34,697 nucleotides of DNA from Polaromonas sp. AER18D-145 (GTDB taxonomy: Bacteria > Pseudomonadota > Gammaproteobacteria > Burkholderiales > Burkholderiaceae_C), in contig NZ_NBZV01000049.1 of NCBI RefSeq assembly GCF_002379095.1, positions 1 through 34,697 on the forward strand, written 5' to 3'. The notes beneath the pieces are model-generated. The model had not been told where the DNA came from, searched no databases, and worked only from the letters and a program-made list of their open reading frames with translations. The position numbers and the translations under genes were made by a program. The stretch's first letter is position 1. Each line of letters opens with the position of its first letter. Positions 24,601 through 32,009 of the stretch are shown here, in pieces.

Positions 24601-26823
24601 ACTGAGGATGGACCCCGTGGGCAGGCGGTCGTCGAGGACCGCATGCACCGCGGCGACATGCAGCAGGCCCTTGCCGCTGAAACTGCCGCTGCCGAATAGG
24701 TCCTGGTACACCTCGGATACGCCGTTGCTGTACGGGTCAATGCCGCATTGGCCGGCAAACAGGCGGTGAAAAGGGGTGCGTTCAGCGGGCCCCGGCAGCG
24801 GTGTGACCACGCGCGGTTGCAGGATGCCGTAACCGGCCACCACGCGGCGCGACGCGGCGTCGATCTGCGGTGTGTTCAGCGGGTGGGCCGCCACGGCCAC
24901 CAGGTCGCGCAGGGCGCCGGGCGGCAGGCCGGTGTCGCTGTCGAGCGTCACGATGTACCGGATGCCGTCGGCCAGCCGCTGGTCGTTGGCCAGCGGCATG
25001 AAGCCGGCCATGCTGCCGGTGGCCAGCGTGCGCACCAGCTGTTCGAGTTTGCCCCGTTTTCGCTCCCAGCCCAGCCATTTCTGCTGGGTGTCGCTCCATT
25101 CGCGCGGGCGATGGATCAGCAAAAAGCGTGGCGCCACCCCGGCCGGCGCGGGGTGGCGCGTATTCAATTCGGCCACTTGCGCCAGCGCCGCGTTGAGCAG
25201 GGCCGCATCGCCCGTCATGGTTTCCCGCGGTGCATCCACCCAGTCGGTGAGCAGGGCAAACTGGGCCTCGCGCTCGCGGTTGGCCAGCCAGTGCAGCTCA
25301 AGGCGTTCTGCCAGCTCACGAATGGTTGCGCCGGAGCTCAGCAGCGTCGGCAGAACAACCAGCACGCGGTGCTCGGGCGGGATGCCGGCCGAGAAATCGA
25401 GTCGTGGCAGGGAGCGGATCTTGAGCGATTCGGCGATCAGGCGGTGCACGAAGGCCGCGGCGGCTTCGGACGCCGGCCAAGCCAGCAGGAACAGCGCCGC
25501 CACCGCCGGCCAGCTGTGCAGGTCCATGCGGTTGGCAGCGGCCAGCAGGATCAGGACGGTGCCCAGGATGATAGTGGTGATGTACAGCGGCAGGCGCCAG
25601 TTGCGCAGGGCGGCCGCCGGCGCGCCGCGTGCCGTCATGCCCAGGGTCGCCTCCAGGGCGGACCGGCCGCCACCGAGCAGGTAATAGCCGGCCGTGCGCT
25701 CCACGGCGGTCGCGGGCAGGGTGTGGGGCGCCGCCCGCGCGGCGGCGACCACGGCCTGCGCCACCTCGCGTTCTGAGTGGCGGCTCAGGCGCGCCAGCCG
25801 CTCCATGGACTGGGTGATCTGCTGGCGCGTCAGTTCGCTTTCCCGGGCAAAGCTGGGCAGCCGACTGAGCATGCGCAGCGACCGGCTCACCGGCTCGATC
25901 AGCTCGACCCAGTCGGCCTGTCCGATCAGGCGCAGGGTGGTGATGATGTTGCCGACGGTGAGGTTGGCGGCCACTTGCGCCGTCTGGTTTTCAACCATCA
26001 GCGCCGGTCCGTCCGGGCAATGCCGTTCGGTCCAGAGGACCAGCGAGGGCGAGATGTCCAGTTTGACCGTGGGCATGCGCTGCCACAGCTGCGTGAGGTA
26101 GTTGCGCTGCAGGCCCCGCTGCTGCATCAGGGCATTGATTGCGTCGAGGTCGGCGTCGTCGAGCCGGTCAACGCAGTCCCAGACCGCATGGGCGACTTCC
26201 CGGGCCACCTTGCTTTGGGCAATGTTGTCGGCCATGCGGCGCAGGTTTTCAAGCAGCACCACGCGCAGGGTGGTCGGCAGGGCCCAGAGCTCGCTCAGCC
26301 GCAGTTCGCTTTGATCCTGGTAGGCATTGAGAAAGGCGGTGAACAGTTCCGGGTTGAGCACGCTGTCGGTATGCGCGACATAAGCCCAGGCGATGCCGTA
26401 GACACGCGGCAGGCCTGCCAGCGGTGCCGCCGCCAGTTTGGGCAGGCTCGCGTAATAACGCCGCGGCACACCCTCGCGGATCTGCTGCAACTGGGCTTCG
26501 ACGAGGTGAAAATTGTCGAGCAGCCATTCGGCGGCAGGCGTCACGTAGTGGCCGCTGCTGGAAGTCAGCGCCACATAGTCGTAGGCCTGGCGCAGCGCGA
26601 CCAGGTTTTCCTCGACGCGCGGGAAAAAGGAAGGGCCGCGCCGCGAAGGGCCGTCGGCCTGCACCGTCTGGGCTGCCGCCAGGCTGCGGCCATGTTGTTC
26701 GAAACGGTGGATGCCGAACAGTTCGGCGCGTATGGTCGGATCGGTTTCCGACCTTTGGGTCAGGAGGATCTGGCGTGCGTGCGGGGTGAGGGCTTCCAGC
26801 CGGTCAAGAACGGCGGCGTCCAC
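18661..26823 (-). CDS. ndvB: Cyclic beta-1,2-glucan synthase-like (NdvB/ChvB)
   Basis: A 2720-residue multidomain membrane protein, close to ChvB/NdvB size (about 2800). In order: a helical N-terminal region (1-400); transmembrane helices at about 416-455; a GT84-type glycosyltransferase at about 470-800 with TLDSDTGLP (about 626), SHDLLEGN (about 741) and RWTRGDW (about 778). More membrane helices follow at about 813-856 and 941-977. Then comes a glucoamylase-like domain (about 1040-1380; SWSGSMFEYLMPSLLM, HHQGMALVALCNVL), and finally a GH94 phosphorylase domain (about 1450-2720) with MGTGDWNDGMNRVG near 2396-2409 carrying the general-acid Asp. The family initiates, elongates, trims and cyclises beta-1,2-glucan exported to the periplasm, aiding osmotic adaptation. 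The GTG start at 26823 lacks a well-spaced Shine-Dalgarno, and the frame is open upstream. It follows the 81-codon gene by a few bases. Confidence 0.9.
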   Translation of the reverse strand: MDAAVLDRLEALTPHARQILLTQRSETDPTIRAELFGIHRFEQHGRSLAAAQTVQADGPSRRGPSFFPRVEENLVALRQAYDYVALTSSSGHYVTPAAEWLLDNFHLVEAQLQQIREGVPRRYYASLPKLAAAPLAGLPRVYGIAWAYVAHTDSVLNPELFTAFLNAYQDQSELRLSELWALPTTLRVVLLENLRRMADNIAQSKVAREVAHAVWDCVDRLDDADLDAINALMQQRGLQRNYLTQLWQRMPTVKLDISPSLVLWTERHCPDGPALMVENQTAQVAANLTVGNIITTLRLIGQADWVELIEPVSRSLRMLSRLPSFARESELTRQQITQSMERLARLSRHSEREVAQAVVAAARAAPHTLPATAVERTAGYYLLGGGRSALEATLGMTARGAPAAALRNWRLPLYITTIILGTVLILLAAANRMDLHSWPAVAALFLLAWPASEAAAAFVHRLIAESLKIRSLPRLDFSAGIPPEHRVLVVLPTLLSSGATIRELAERLELHWLANREREAQFALLTDWVDAPRETMTGDAALLNAALAQVAELNTRHPAPAGVAPRFLLIHRPREWSDTQQKWLGWERKRGKLEQLVRTLATGSMAGFMPLANDQRLADGIRYIVTLDSDTGLPPGALRDLVAVAAHPLNTPQIDAASRRVVAGYGILQPRVVTPLPGPAERTPFHRLFAGQCGIDPYSNGVSEVYQDLFGSGSFSGKGLLHVAAVHAVLDDRLPTGSILSHDLLEGNIARCGFVSDVVLVEEQPHHAGVAASRIHRWTRGDWQLLPFMARARHYGIDALGLWKMTDNLRRSLVIPATVGLLICVVFTAAMPLATALLVIFAALLAGPLLGALAGLVPTRRGIAWRHFFHVGRSEMLRALGGAAWQFSQLPVQATLLLDAIVRSAWRMRVSRRGLLEWSTAAQAKAAARHELSAFVRQHAPVSLLCAALAVAALWSPHPAAGTALFLLWAASPLAAWWASKPRPPDPAHRLRDEERAYLHTLARDTWRFFEQSVGAEDNHLPPDNLQLVPEPTLAHRTSPTNIGLYLLAICCAREFGWISTNEVIGRLQASLDSIDRLPRHDGHLLNWYNTRTLEVLQPAYVSVVDSGNLAGLLLAVAQACTGLAQSGADGKPAQASLLQLAARCQALYAAMDFRGLYDAKRHLFHIGLRVHEHALDASYYDLLASESRLTSFLAIAKGDVPRRHWAALGRPFLSVGVVPGLKSWSGSMFEYLMPSLLMSEPGHGLLHTAAHAAAAEQRAYGAAQQLPWGVSESGYFAQDHSLAFQYSPFGVPRLALRRTPHTDRVIAPYATLLATLFDARGAVRNLQRLEKLGARGELGFYEALDFTVARQPEKSGTEAFSIVEAFMAHHQGMALVALCNVLCTNAPRRWFCGDPLVRAHESLLHENTPRQIVRSADPRLPPEPGGYLPEPVFQSRELNPLGSGWKPTHLLSNGRYNVALRANGAGLSRWRGRNITRWRDDLLRDGYGSFFYLVHPDQAGEPSVSSLTARPAPGTGWHYQARFMADRVQFDAQGGDLSTTLTVLVSPEDDTELRTVTLLNTGRTEQVLELVSCFEAVLADPRADEAHPAFSGLFVQTRWEPQWRALMLTRRPRLHGDPQMAVAHFLAEAEADLISVACMADRRVFAGRHHPVHQPALGDQPFDAHGQPVNGLDPVASLRVTLRLAPGALARLSFATTVAETADELVPRIDKYLQPMHVERATRMAATLAQVRLRDLALTPEENLALQDMSTALMYSVARLAERTPLDQRQLWRFGLSGDKPIVLLRIHSPNGLPLVHALLRAQPWWAFGGLAVDVVVVNSEVNSYLMPLQRDILALRDRLTQAVQHSFPRDEAASAAAGFFLLREQEMSIGEKSALTGLARVVLNADGRPLEMQVAALRDNWLPKRAGAVARTALAGHAPSATVTATTAPGGFDAASGEYRFELAGGQRLPRPWVNVIGNPSFGFQVSETGSGYTWAGNSRLHQITPWSNDPVRDPAFEHWLLQDLDSGEVFALAPSLLAAPESSWRVRHGQGYSVFEGRHAGLQLETTFFADLHEAVKVVQVRVRLEEGGARRRLRAVAMVEWQMGEARGNRRTLHTWNGAERVAVFAQQRECRDGFGGSTAFLALSGAAGGTQWTCDRGEFFDTRGQLVLPASLGRRSGGAVDPCAALASEFTLAGNADLTFSFILGHAADGAGAEQMARQWAQRDTGQALQEVQSWWSQLLDKVQVRTPDPLFDALVNRWLIYQTVVCRLWSKAGFYQAGGAFGFRDQLQDAMALGLADPARLRAQIVLNASRQFPEGDVQHWWHAPGGEGVRTHFSDDLLWLPHACAHYIDITGDLALLDESVAFIDGPPIPDGAEDAYYPPQTSTQSASVYEHCARTLDRSLAVGIHGLPLMGTGDWNDGMNRVGHEGKGESVWLGWFLCRVAQDFAPLAKARGETARADKWLHARQGWIAALHDAGWDGAWFRRAFFDNGAPLGSSANSECRIDLIAQAWSVLSGASTEAFTVPAMLALKQQLIDQDAGLLRLLDPPLQHAANNPGYIQAYPPGVRENGGQYSHAGVWAMMAQALSGDTEAAWRSFEALSPAHRSAHPVRGPAYEIEPYVLAGDIYSAPPYVGRGGWSWYTGSAAWLHRAALETLLGLTVRQGELSLTPRVPAHWPTFEIILRLDGRVVTLRWQRADVAQEESFKPDRVLAPGEVVRLAELPMQASLLVLAVS

Positions 26824-26827
26824 CCTC

Positions 26828-27073
26828 TCAAACCACGGCCAGCAAGGCCACGCCGCAGCAGACGAAGAGAGCGCCTGTGGTCACGATGCGCGGGGACGCG
26901 GTGGCTTGCAGGGACTCCAGTGCGGCACGCAGTGCAAAAAAGCGGCCACGCGAAAGCTGGCAATCGTTCATGTGTGCAGCCAGTGCCATGAAATCACTGC
27001 TCACATACTCATTGCTCATGGACTCATGAAGTGCGGAAAGGCGGCTGACCGCCTCGGCGTGTGGCGTAGACAT
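26828..27073 (-). CDS. Small single-TM protein upstream of glucan synthase
   Basis: An 81-residue protein I do not recognise. The soluble N-terminal two-thirds (SRLSALHESMSNEYVSSDFM, then AHMNDCQLSRGRFFALRAAL) is followed by one C-terminal transmembrane helix (IVTTGALFVCCGVALLAVV) that ends the protein, giving a tail-anchored look. ATG 27073 has GGAG about 9 nt upstream. Its TGA (26830-26828) is four bases from the glucan synthase GTG, so the two are surely co-transcribed and may be coupled. It could be a small accessory or regulator of the synthase; this is inference from position only. Confidence 0.6.
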   Translation of the reverse strand: MSTPHAEAVSRLSALHESMSNEYVSSDFMALAAHMNDCQLSRGRFFALRAALESLQATASPRIVTTGALFVCCGVALLAVV

Positions 27074-27279
27074 GGTTCTGGCTCCAAGGGGGTGGTCGCC
27101 GGCACTGCCTGTGGCAATGCGGTGTGGCGTTAAAACCCATCCTAGGGTTCACCCGCGGCCGCCGCCATCGGATTCCACTGGAAGACCTGTAGGAGCAGTC
27201 CGACAGTTGTTGGCTGCCGGGTGGAACACCTCCCTTGGGCGCCGGCGCTGGCCCTCCGCGGCCGCTGTTTAGCCGGCGA

Positions 27280-30150
27280 TCACCCGGTGTTGCGCAAGCC
27301 CGCCGCGATGCCGTTGATCGAGATGTGGATGCCGCGCTGCACGCGTTCGTCGGCTTTGCCCTCGCGGTAGCGGCGCACCAGTTCGACCTGCAAATGGTGC
27401 AGCGGGTCGATGTAGGGAAAGCGGTGGCGGATGGAGCGCTGCAGGGCCGCATTGTTGGCCAGGCGCTGCTTGTCGCCGGTGATCAGCGTCAGCGCTTCGG
27501 CGGTGCGGTGCCACTCGACCTCGATGGCGCTGAAAATCTTCTTGCGCAGGCGCGCGTCGCCGACCAATTCGGCATACCGCGAGGCCAGCGCCAGGTCGCT
27601 TTTGGCCAGCACCATGTCCATGTTGCTGAGCAGGGTGCGGAAAAATGGCCACTGCTTGTACATCTTCTGCAGCAGGGCGATCGCCTCCTTGCGGCTGGCC
27701 GGCGTGCCGCCCTGGTCGAGAAACTGCGCAATCGCCGCGCCAAAACCATACCAGCCCGGCAGGGTCAGGCGGCACTGGCCCCAGCTGAAACCCCAGGGAA
27801 TGGCGCGCAGATCCTCGATCTTCTGTGTGGCTTTTCTGGACGCGGGCCGGGAGCCGATGTTGAGTTCGGCAATCTCGCGGATCGGTGTCGCGCTGAAAAA
27901 ATACTCGGTGAAACCGGGGGTTTCGTAGACCAGCGCTCGGTAGGCGGCCATGCTGGCTTGCGACAGCTGGTCGGCGGCCTGCAGAAAGGCCTTGGTGGCC
28001 GGCTTGGTGGGCTGCAACAGGGTGGCTTCCAGCGTGGCGGCGACCAGGGTTTCCAGGTTGCGCCGGCCGATTTCCGGGTTGGCGTATTTGGAACCGATGA
28101 CTTCGCCCTGCTCGGTCAGGCGGATCTGTCCGCGCACCGTGCCCGGGGGCTGCGCCAGGATGGCCTGGTAGCTGGGGCCGCCGCCGCGCCCGACGGTGCC
28201 GCCGCGGCCGTGGAACATGCGCAGCTGGATGTTGTGCGAGTTGGCCAGCTGGTCGAACAGCTCGACCAGCGCGATCTCTGCGCGGTACAGCTCCCAGTTG
28301 CTGGTGAAGATGCCGCCGTCCTTGTTGCTGTCGGAGTAGCCGAGCATGATGTCCTGCTCGGCGCCGCTGCGCTGCACGAGTCGGGCGATGCCGGGCAGGG
28401 CATAAAACTCCCGCATGATGGGGGCGGCATTGCGCAGGTCTTCAATCGTCTCGAACAGTGGCACGACGATCAGGTCGTTGCTTGCAGCGCTGTCCAGCGT
28501 GCCATGCATCAGGCCGACTTCCTTTTGCAGCAGCAAGACCTCGAGCAGATCGCTGACGGTTTCGGTGTGGCTGATGATGTAGTGGCGGATGGCTTCCCTG
28601 CCGAAACGTGCACGCGCCGTGCGGGCGGCCTCGAAAATCGCCAGCTCGCCGGTGGCGTGCGCCGAATAAACCGTGCCGACCACACGCAGCGGCCTGGCGT
28701 CGTTGAGCAGTTGCAGCAGCAACGCGCGCTTGGCCATTTCGTCCAGGCCCGCGTAGTTGGGCTCGATGCGCGCGACGGCAAGCAGCTCGGCGACGACTTC
28801 CTCGTGTTTGTCCGAGCTCTGGCGCAGGTCCACCGTGGCCAGGTGAAAGCCGAACACCTCCACCGCGCGGATCAGCGGGTGCAGGCGCTGCGCGACCAGC
28901 GCGCCGCCGTGGTTGGCCTGCAGCGAGGATGCAATCGTGCGCAGGTCAACCAGGAAGTCCCCGGAGGTCAGGTAGGCGTTTTGCGGCGCCACCGCATGGC
29001 GCGCGGCCTCGGTGCCCGTGAGGTCTTTCAGTGTGGCGGCCAGCCGTGCGTAGACACCGGTCAGCGCGCGCCGGTAGGGCTCGTCGAGGCGGTGTTCGTT
29101 GGTGTCGGGTGAGCTTTCGGCCAGCGCCCGCATCTGCGGCGTGAAGTCCACCAGCATGGCCGACAGCGAGAGTTCGCCGCCCAGGTAGTGCACCTCGGTC
29201 AGGTAGTGGCGCAGCGCCACTTCGGCCTGTCGGCGCAGGGCGTAGTTGAGGGTGTCCGCACTGACATTGGGGTTGCCGTCCCGGTCGCCGCCTATCCACT
29301 GGCCCATGCGCAGAAAGCTGTGCACCGGCTGATTGCCGAGCGCACGTTCGAGGTCGGCGTAGAGCTTGGGGATCTCGCGCAGAAAGGTCGATTCGTAATA
29401 ACTGAGCGCGTTCTCGATCTCGTCGGCCACCGTGAGTTTGGTGAAACGCAGCAGCCGGGTCTGCCACAGCTGCATCACACGTGCGCGCAGCTGCGCTTCG
29501 TTGGCGGCAAGTTCGCGCGGCGTCAGCGCATCACGCGCCGCATTGACGGCGAGGGCCAGCGCCTTGATCTCGTCGCGCGCCGTCAGCAGCTGCGCGATGT
29601 CGCGCTCGGCGTCCAGGATGCTCTTGCGCTGCACCTCGGTCGGGTGCGCCGTGAGCACCGGAGAAACAAAGCTGTGTGCCAGCATATTTGCTATTGTTTT
29701 AGGAGCTATTCCCGCCCAGCGCAGGCGGGCCAGCGCCACTTCTATGCTGCCTTCCTGGGTGTCGCCGGCGCGTTCGTGGATGGCGCGGCGGCGGATGTGG
29801 TGCCGGTCCTCGGCCAGGTTGGCCAGGTGGCTGAAGTAGGTGAAGGCGCGTATCACGCTGACGGTCTGGTCGCCGGACAGGCCCTTGAGCAGCTTTTTCA
29901 GCGCCTTGTCGGCCTCGTGGTCGGCGTCGCGGCGAAAGGCCACGGACAGCTTGCGCACTTCCTCGATCAGCTCGTAGGCGGCCACCCCTTCCTGCTCGCG
30001 GATCACGTCACCGAGGATGCGGCCCAGCAGGCGGATGTCCTCGACCAGCGGGCGCTCGTTGTCCCTGCTTCTGGCGCGCGGGCGTCCACTGTCTTTGGCA
30101 GCTCCCCCGGTTTGTTCCTTGGGGGGGGTCGCACGCGCCGTCGTTACCAT
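27280..30150 (-). CDS. ppc: Phosphoenolpyruvate carboxylase
   Basis: A 956-residue cytoplasmic enzyme that carboxylates PEP to oxaloacetate, replenishing the TCA cycle. Signatures: catalytic H169 in VLTAHPTEVQRKS, GYSDSNKDGG, the glycine loop FHGRGGTVGRGGGP (about 648-661), RAIPWGFSWGQCR, and the family C-terminus IAAGLRNTG. Length is a little above the usual 880-930 because of a basic 30-residue N-terminal tail. GAGGTGAA lies just before ATG 30150. Codons 7-10 contain a run of eight C, a slippage-prone tract. Residues about 135-154 coincide with a copy of the 61-nt repeat. The gene is divergent from hemC with an 81-bp gap, so the promoters overlap or abut. Confidence 0.97.
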   Translation of the reverse strand: MVTTARATPPKEQTGGAAKDSGRPRARSRDNERPLVEDIRLLGRILGDVIREQEGVAAYELIEEVRKLSVAFRRDADHEADKALKKLLKGLSGDQTVSVIRAFTYFSHLANLAEDRHHIRRRAIHERAGDTQEGSIEVALARLRWAGIAPKTIANMLAHSFVSPVLTAHPTEVQRKSILDAERDIAQLLTARDEIKALALAVNAARDALTPRELAANEAQLRARVMQLWQTRLLRFTKLTVADEIENALSYYESTFLREIPKLYADLERALGNQPVHSFLRMGQWIGGDRDGNPNVSADTLNYALRRQAEVALRHYLTEVHYLGGELSLSAMLVDFTPQMRALAESSPDTNEHRLDEPYRRALTGVYARLAATLKDLTGTEAARHAVAPQNAYLTSGDFLVDLRTIASSLQANHGGALVAQRLHPLIRAVEVFGFHLATVDLRQSSDKHEEVVAELLAVARIEPNYAGLDEMAKRALLLQLLNDARPLRVVGTVYSAHATGELAIFEAARTARARFGREAIRHYIISHTETVSDLLEVLLLQKEVGLMHGTLDSAASNDLIVVPLFETIEDLRNAAPIMREFYALPGIARLVQRSGAEQDIMLGYSDSNKDGGIFTSNWELYRAEIALVELFDQLANSHNIQLRMFHGRGGTVGRGGGPSYQAILAQPPGTVRGQIRLTEQGEVIGSKYANPEIGRRNLETLVAATLEATLLQPTKPATKAFLQAADQLSQASMAAYRALVYETPGFTEYFFSATPIREIAELNIGSRPASRKATQKIEDLRAIPWGFSWGQCRLTLPGWYGFGAAIAQFLDQGGTPASRKEAIALLQKMYKQWPFFRTLLSNMDMVLAKSDLALASRYAELVGDARLRKKIFSAIEVEWHRTAEALTLITGDKQRLANNAALQRSIRHRFPYIDPLHHLQVELVRRYREGKADERVQRGIHISINGIAAGLRNTG
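29690..29750 (+). repeat. 61-nt dispersed repeat, copy g (in ppc)
   Basis: The core is GCTATTGTTTTAGGAGC (29690-29706), an AT-rich patch in an otherwise GC-rich gene, with GGGC at the fixed offset. The tail is diverged. This is the weakest of the eight copies, and it does not obviously lengthen the protein. Confidence 0.5.
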
Positions 30151-30231
30151 GGTTCACCTCGTGTTGGCTCTTGTTTTGCAGTGCAGCATGCTAGCATCCG
30201 GGCACCCCCCAAGATTACAGACAGGTTACGA

Positions 30232-31203
30232 GTGAGCGCAGCTTCTTCCCCTTCTCCCCGCGTTGTCATTGCCACGCGCGAAAGCCGGCTGGCCATGTGG
30301 CAGGCGGAACACGTCAAGGCCTTGCTGGAGACCCGCCTGGGCTGGCAGGTGGCGCTGCTGGGCATGACCACGCTGGGCGACCAGATCCTGGACCGCTCGC
30401 TGAGCAAGGTCGGCGGCAAGGGGCTGTTCGTCAAGGAGCTGGAAACCGCGCTGCTGGACGGCCGTGCCGACCTGGCCGTGCATTCGCTCAAAGACGTGCC
30501 GATGGACCTGCCGGCCGGCTTCGCCCTGGCCTGTGTGCTCGAGCGCGAGGACCCGCGTGATGCGCTGGTGTCGAATCACTTTTCGTCGCTGGACGAGCTG
30601 CCGCCCGGCGCCGTCGTCGGCACCTCCAGCCTGCGCCGTCTGGTGCTGCTCAAGGCCTTGCGGCCCGATTTGAAGATCGAGCCCCTGCGCGGCAACCTCG
30701 ACACCCGCCTGCGCAAGCTCGACGAAGGGCAGTACCAGGCCATCGTGCTGGCTGCCGCCGGGCTGAAACGGCTGGGCCTGGCGCCCCGCATCCGCTGTGC
30801 CTTCGAGCCGGCGCAGATGTTGCCCGCTGCCGGGCAGGGCGCGCTGGGCATCGAAGTGCGTGCCGACCGGCGGGATCTGCTGGACGCGCTGGCCACGCTG
30901 GCGCACCAGCCGACCTGGCTGGCCGTGACGGCCGAGCGCACCGTGTCGCGCGCCATGGGCGGCAGCTGCTCGATGCCGCTGGCCGCCTTCATCCGCGAAC
31001 CGCAGGGCGGCGAGATGACCCTGGAAGCCGCCTGGGGCGAGCCCGGCGCGGACGGGCAAGGGGTGGCCGGCCAGCCGCTGGTGCGCGCCGAACACCGCGC
31101 GCCGGTGCGCAGCTTCGCTGACGCCGAGGCCCTGGGTGAACGCGTGGCCGCTTCCTTGCGGGCCGGCGGCGCCGTCTGGGCCGCCCCTGCGCCGCAGCCT
31201 TGA
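30232..31203 (+). CDS. hemC: Porphobilinogen deaminase
   Basis: A 323-residue hydroxymethylbilane synthase that joins four porphobilinogens into hydroxymethylbilane. Visible: IATRESRLAMWQA (11-24), the catalytic Asp D88 in HSLKDVP, the substrate-binding arginines in GTSSLRRLVLLK and LRGNLDTRLRKLD, and the dipyrromethane-cofactor Cys C246 in GGSCSMPLAA. The GTG at 30232 (VSAASSPSPRVVIATRES) is the only start that fits, and the Shine-Dalgarno is weak. The stop overlaps the next start (TTGA, 31200-31203). First gene of the hemCDXY operon; divergent from ppc. Confidence 0.96.
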   Translation: MSAASSPSPRVVIATRESRLAMWQAEHVKALLETRLGWQVALLGMTTLGDQILDRSLSKVGGKGLFVKELETALLDGRADLAVHSLKDVPMDLPAGFALACVLEREDPRDALVSNHFSSLDELPPGAVVGTSSLRRLVLLKALRPDLKIEPLRGNLDTRLRKLDEGQYQAIVLAAAGLKRLGLAPRIRCAFEPAQMLPAAGQGALGIEVRADRRDLLDALATLAHQPTWLAVTAERTVSRAMGGSCSMPLAAFIREPQGGEMTLEAAWGEPGADGQGVAGQPLVRAEHRAPVRSFADAEALGERVAASLRAGGAVWAAPAPQP

Positions 31204-32009
31204 GCGCAGTGCGTGTCATCGTCACCCGGCCTGAGCGCGATGCCGCTGGCTGGGTGCAGGCCCTGCAGGCGCACGGCCTGCAGGCCGAGGCGCTGCCCCT
31301 GATCGAGATCGCCGCGCTGCCGGAGTCGCCGGCCCTGCAGCAGGCCTGGCGCGAGATCAGCGCTTATGCGGCATTGATGTTTGTCAGCGGCAATGCCGTG
31401 GACGGTTTTTTTGCATCAAATCAGGCTGCAGCCCTTGTGCAGTGGTCACAAGCAGCTACTGATTCCGTAGCAAGCCTGGGCCCGCGCCTGCTGGCGCCCG
31501 GCCCCGGCACGGTGGCCGCGCTGCGCCGTGCGGGTGTGCCGGAGGCGCTGATCGACGCCCCGGCGGCAGACGCCGGTCAGTTTGACTCCGAAGCCTTGTG
31601 GGCGGTGGTGGGCCAGCGCGACTGGCAGGGCCGGCGCGTGCTGATCGTGCGCGGCCAGGGCGCAGGCCAGGACCAGGCGGCCGGCGCCGGGCGCGACTGG
31701 CTGGCGCAGCAGTTCGCCGCCGCAGGCGCCCGGGTCGAGGTGGTGGCGGTGTACCAGCGCCGCGCGCCGGTTTTCACCGACTCGCAGCGGCAGCGCATCG
31801 AGGCCGCGGCGCAGGACGGCTCGGTCTGGCTGCTGAGCAGTTCCGAGGCGCTGGCTCACCTGCCGGCAGGCGACTGGTCGCGCGCCCGCGCCGTCGCCAC
31901 CCACCCGCGTATTGCCGAGGCGGCGCGCGCCGCCGGCTGGGGTGTTGTTGTGCAGTCACGTCCGGAGATAGCGGACATCGTGGGCTCGATAGAATCAATA
32001 CCACCATGA
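31200..32009 (+). CDS. hemD: Uroporphyrinogen-III synthase
   Basis: A 269-residue enzyme that cyclises hydroxymethylbilane with inversion of ring D. The family is poorly conserved. The recognisable parts are VRVIVTRPERDAAGWVQAL at the start, ALMFVSGNAVDGFF, GPGTVAALRRAGVP, RVLIVRGQGAGQ, VEVVAVYQRRAP, VWLLSSSEAL and ARAVATHPRIAEAARAAGW. Position between hemC and hemX confirms it. The start is TTG 31200 overlapping the hemC stop, or GTG 31209. Residues about 72-91 (NQAAALVQWSQAATDSVA) are encoded by copy h of the 61-nt repeat. The stop overlaps the hemX ATG (ATGA). Confidence 0.9.
   Translation: MSAVRVIVTRPERDAAGWVQALQAHGLQAEALPLIEIAALPESPALQQAWREISAYAALMFVSGNAVDGFFASNQAAALVQWSQAATDSVASLGPRLLAPGPGTVAALRRAGVPEALIDAPAADAGQFDSEALWAVVGQRDWQGRRVLIVRGQGAGQDQAAGAGRDWLAQQFAAAGARVEVVAVYQRRAPVFTDSQRQRIEAAAQDGSVWLLSSSEALAHLPAGDWSRARAVATHPRIAEAARAAGWGVVVQSRPEIADIVGSIESIPP
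31411..31471 (-). repeat. 61-nt dispersed repeat, copy h (in hemD)
   Basis: The minus-strand core is GCTACGGAATCAGTAGC (31471-31455), with GGGCT at the fixed offset and the tail GATTTGATGCAA. It lies in frame inside hemD, in a surface-loop-like segment between two conserved blocks. Confidence 0.75.
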
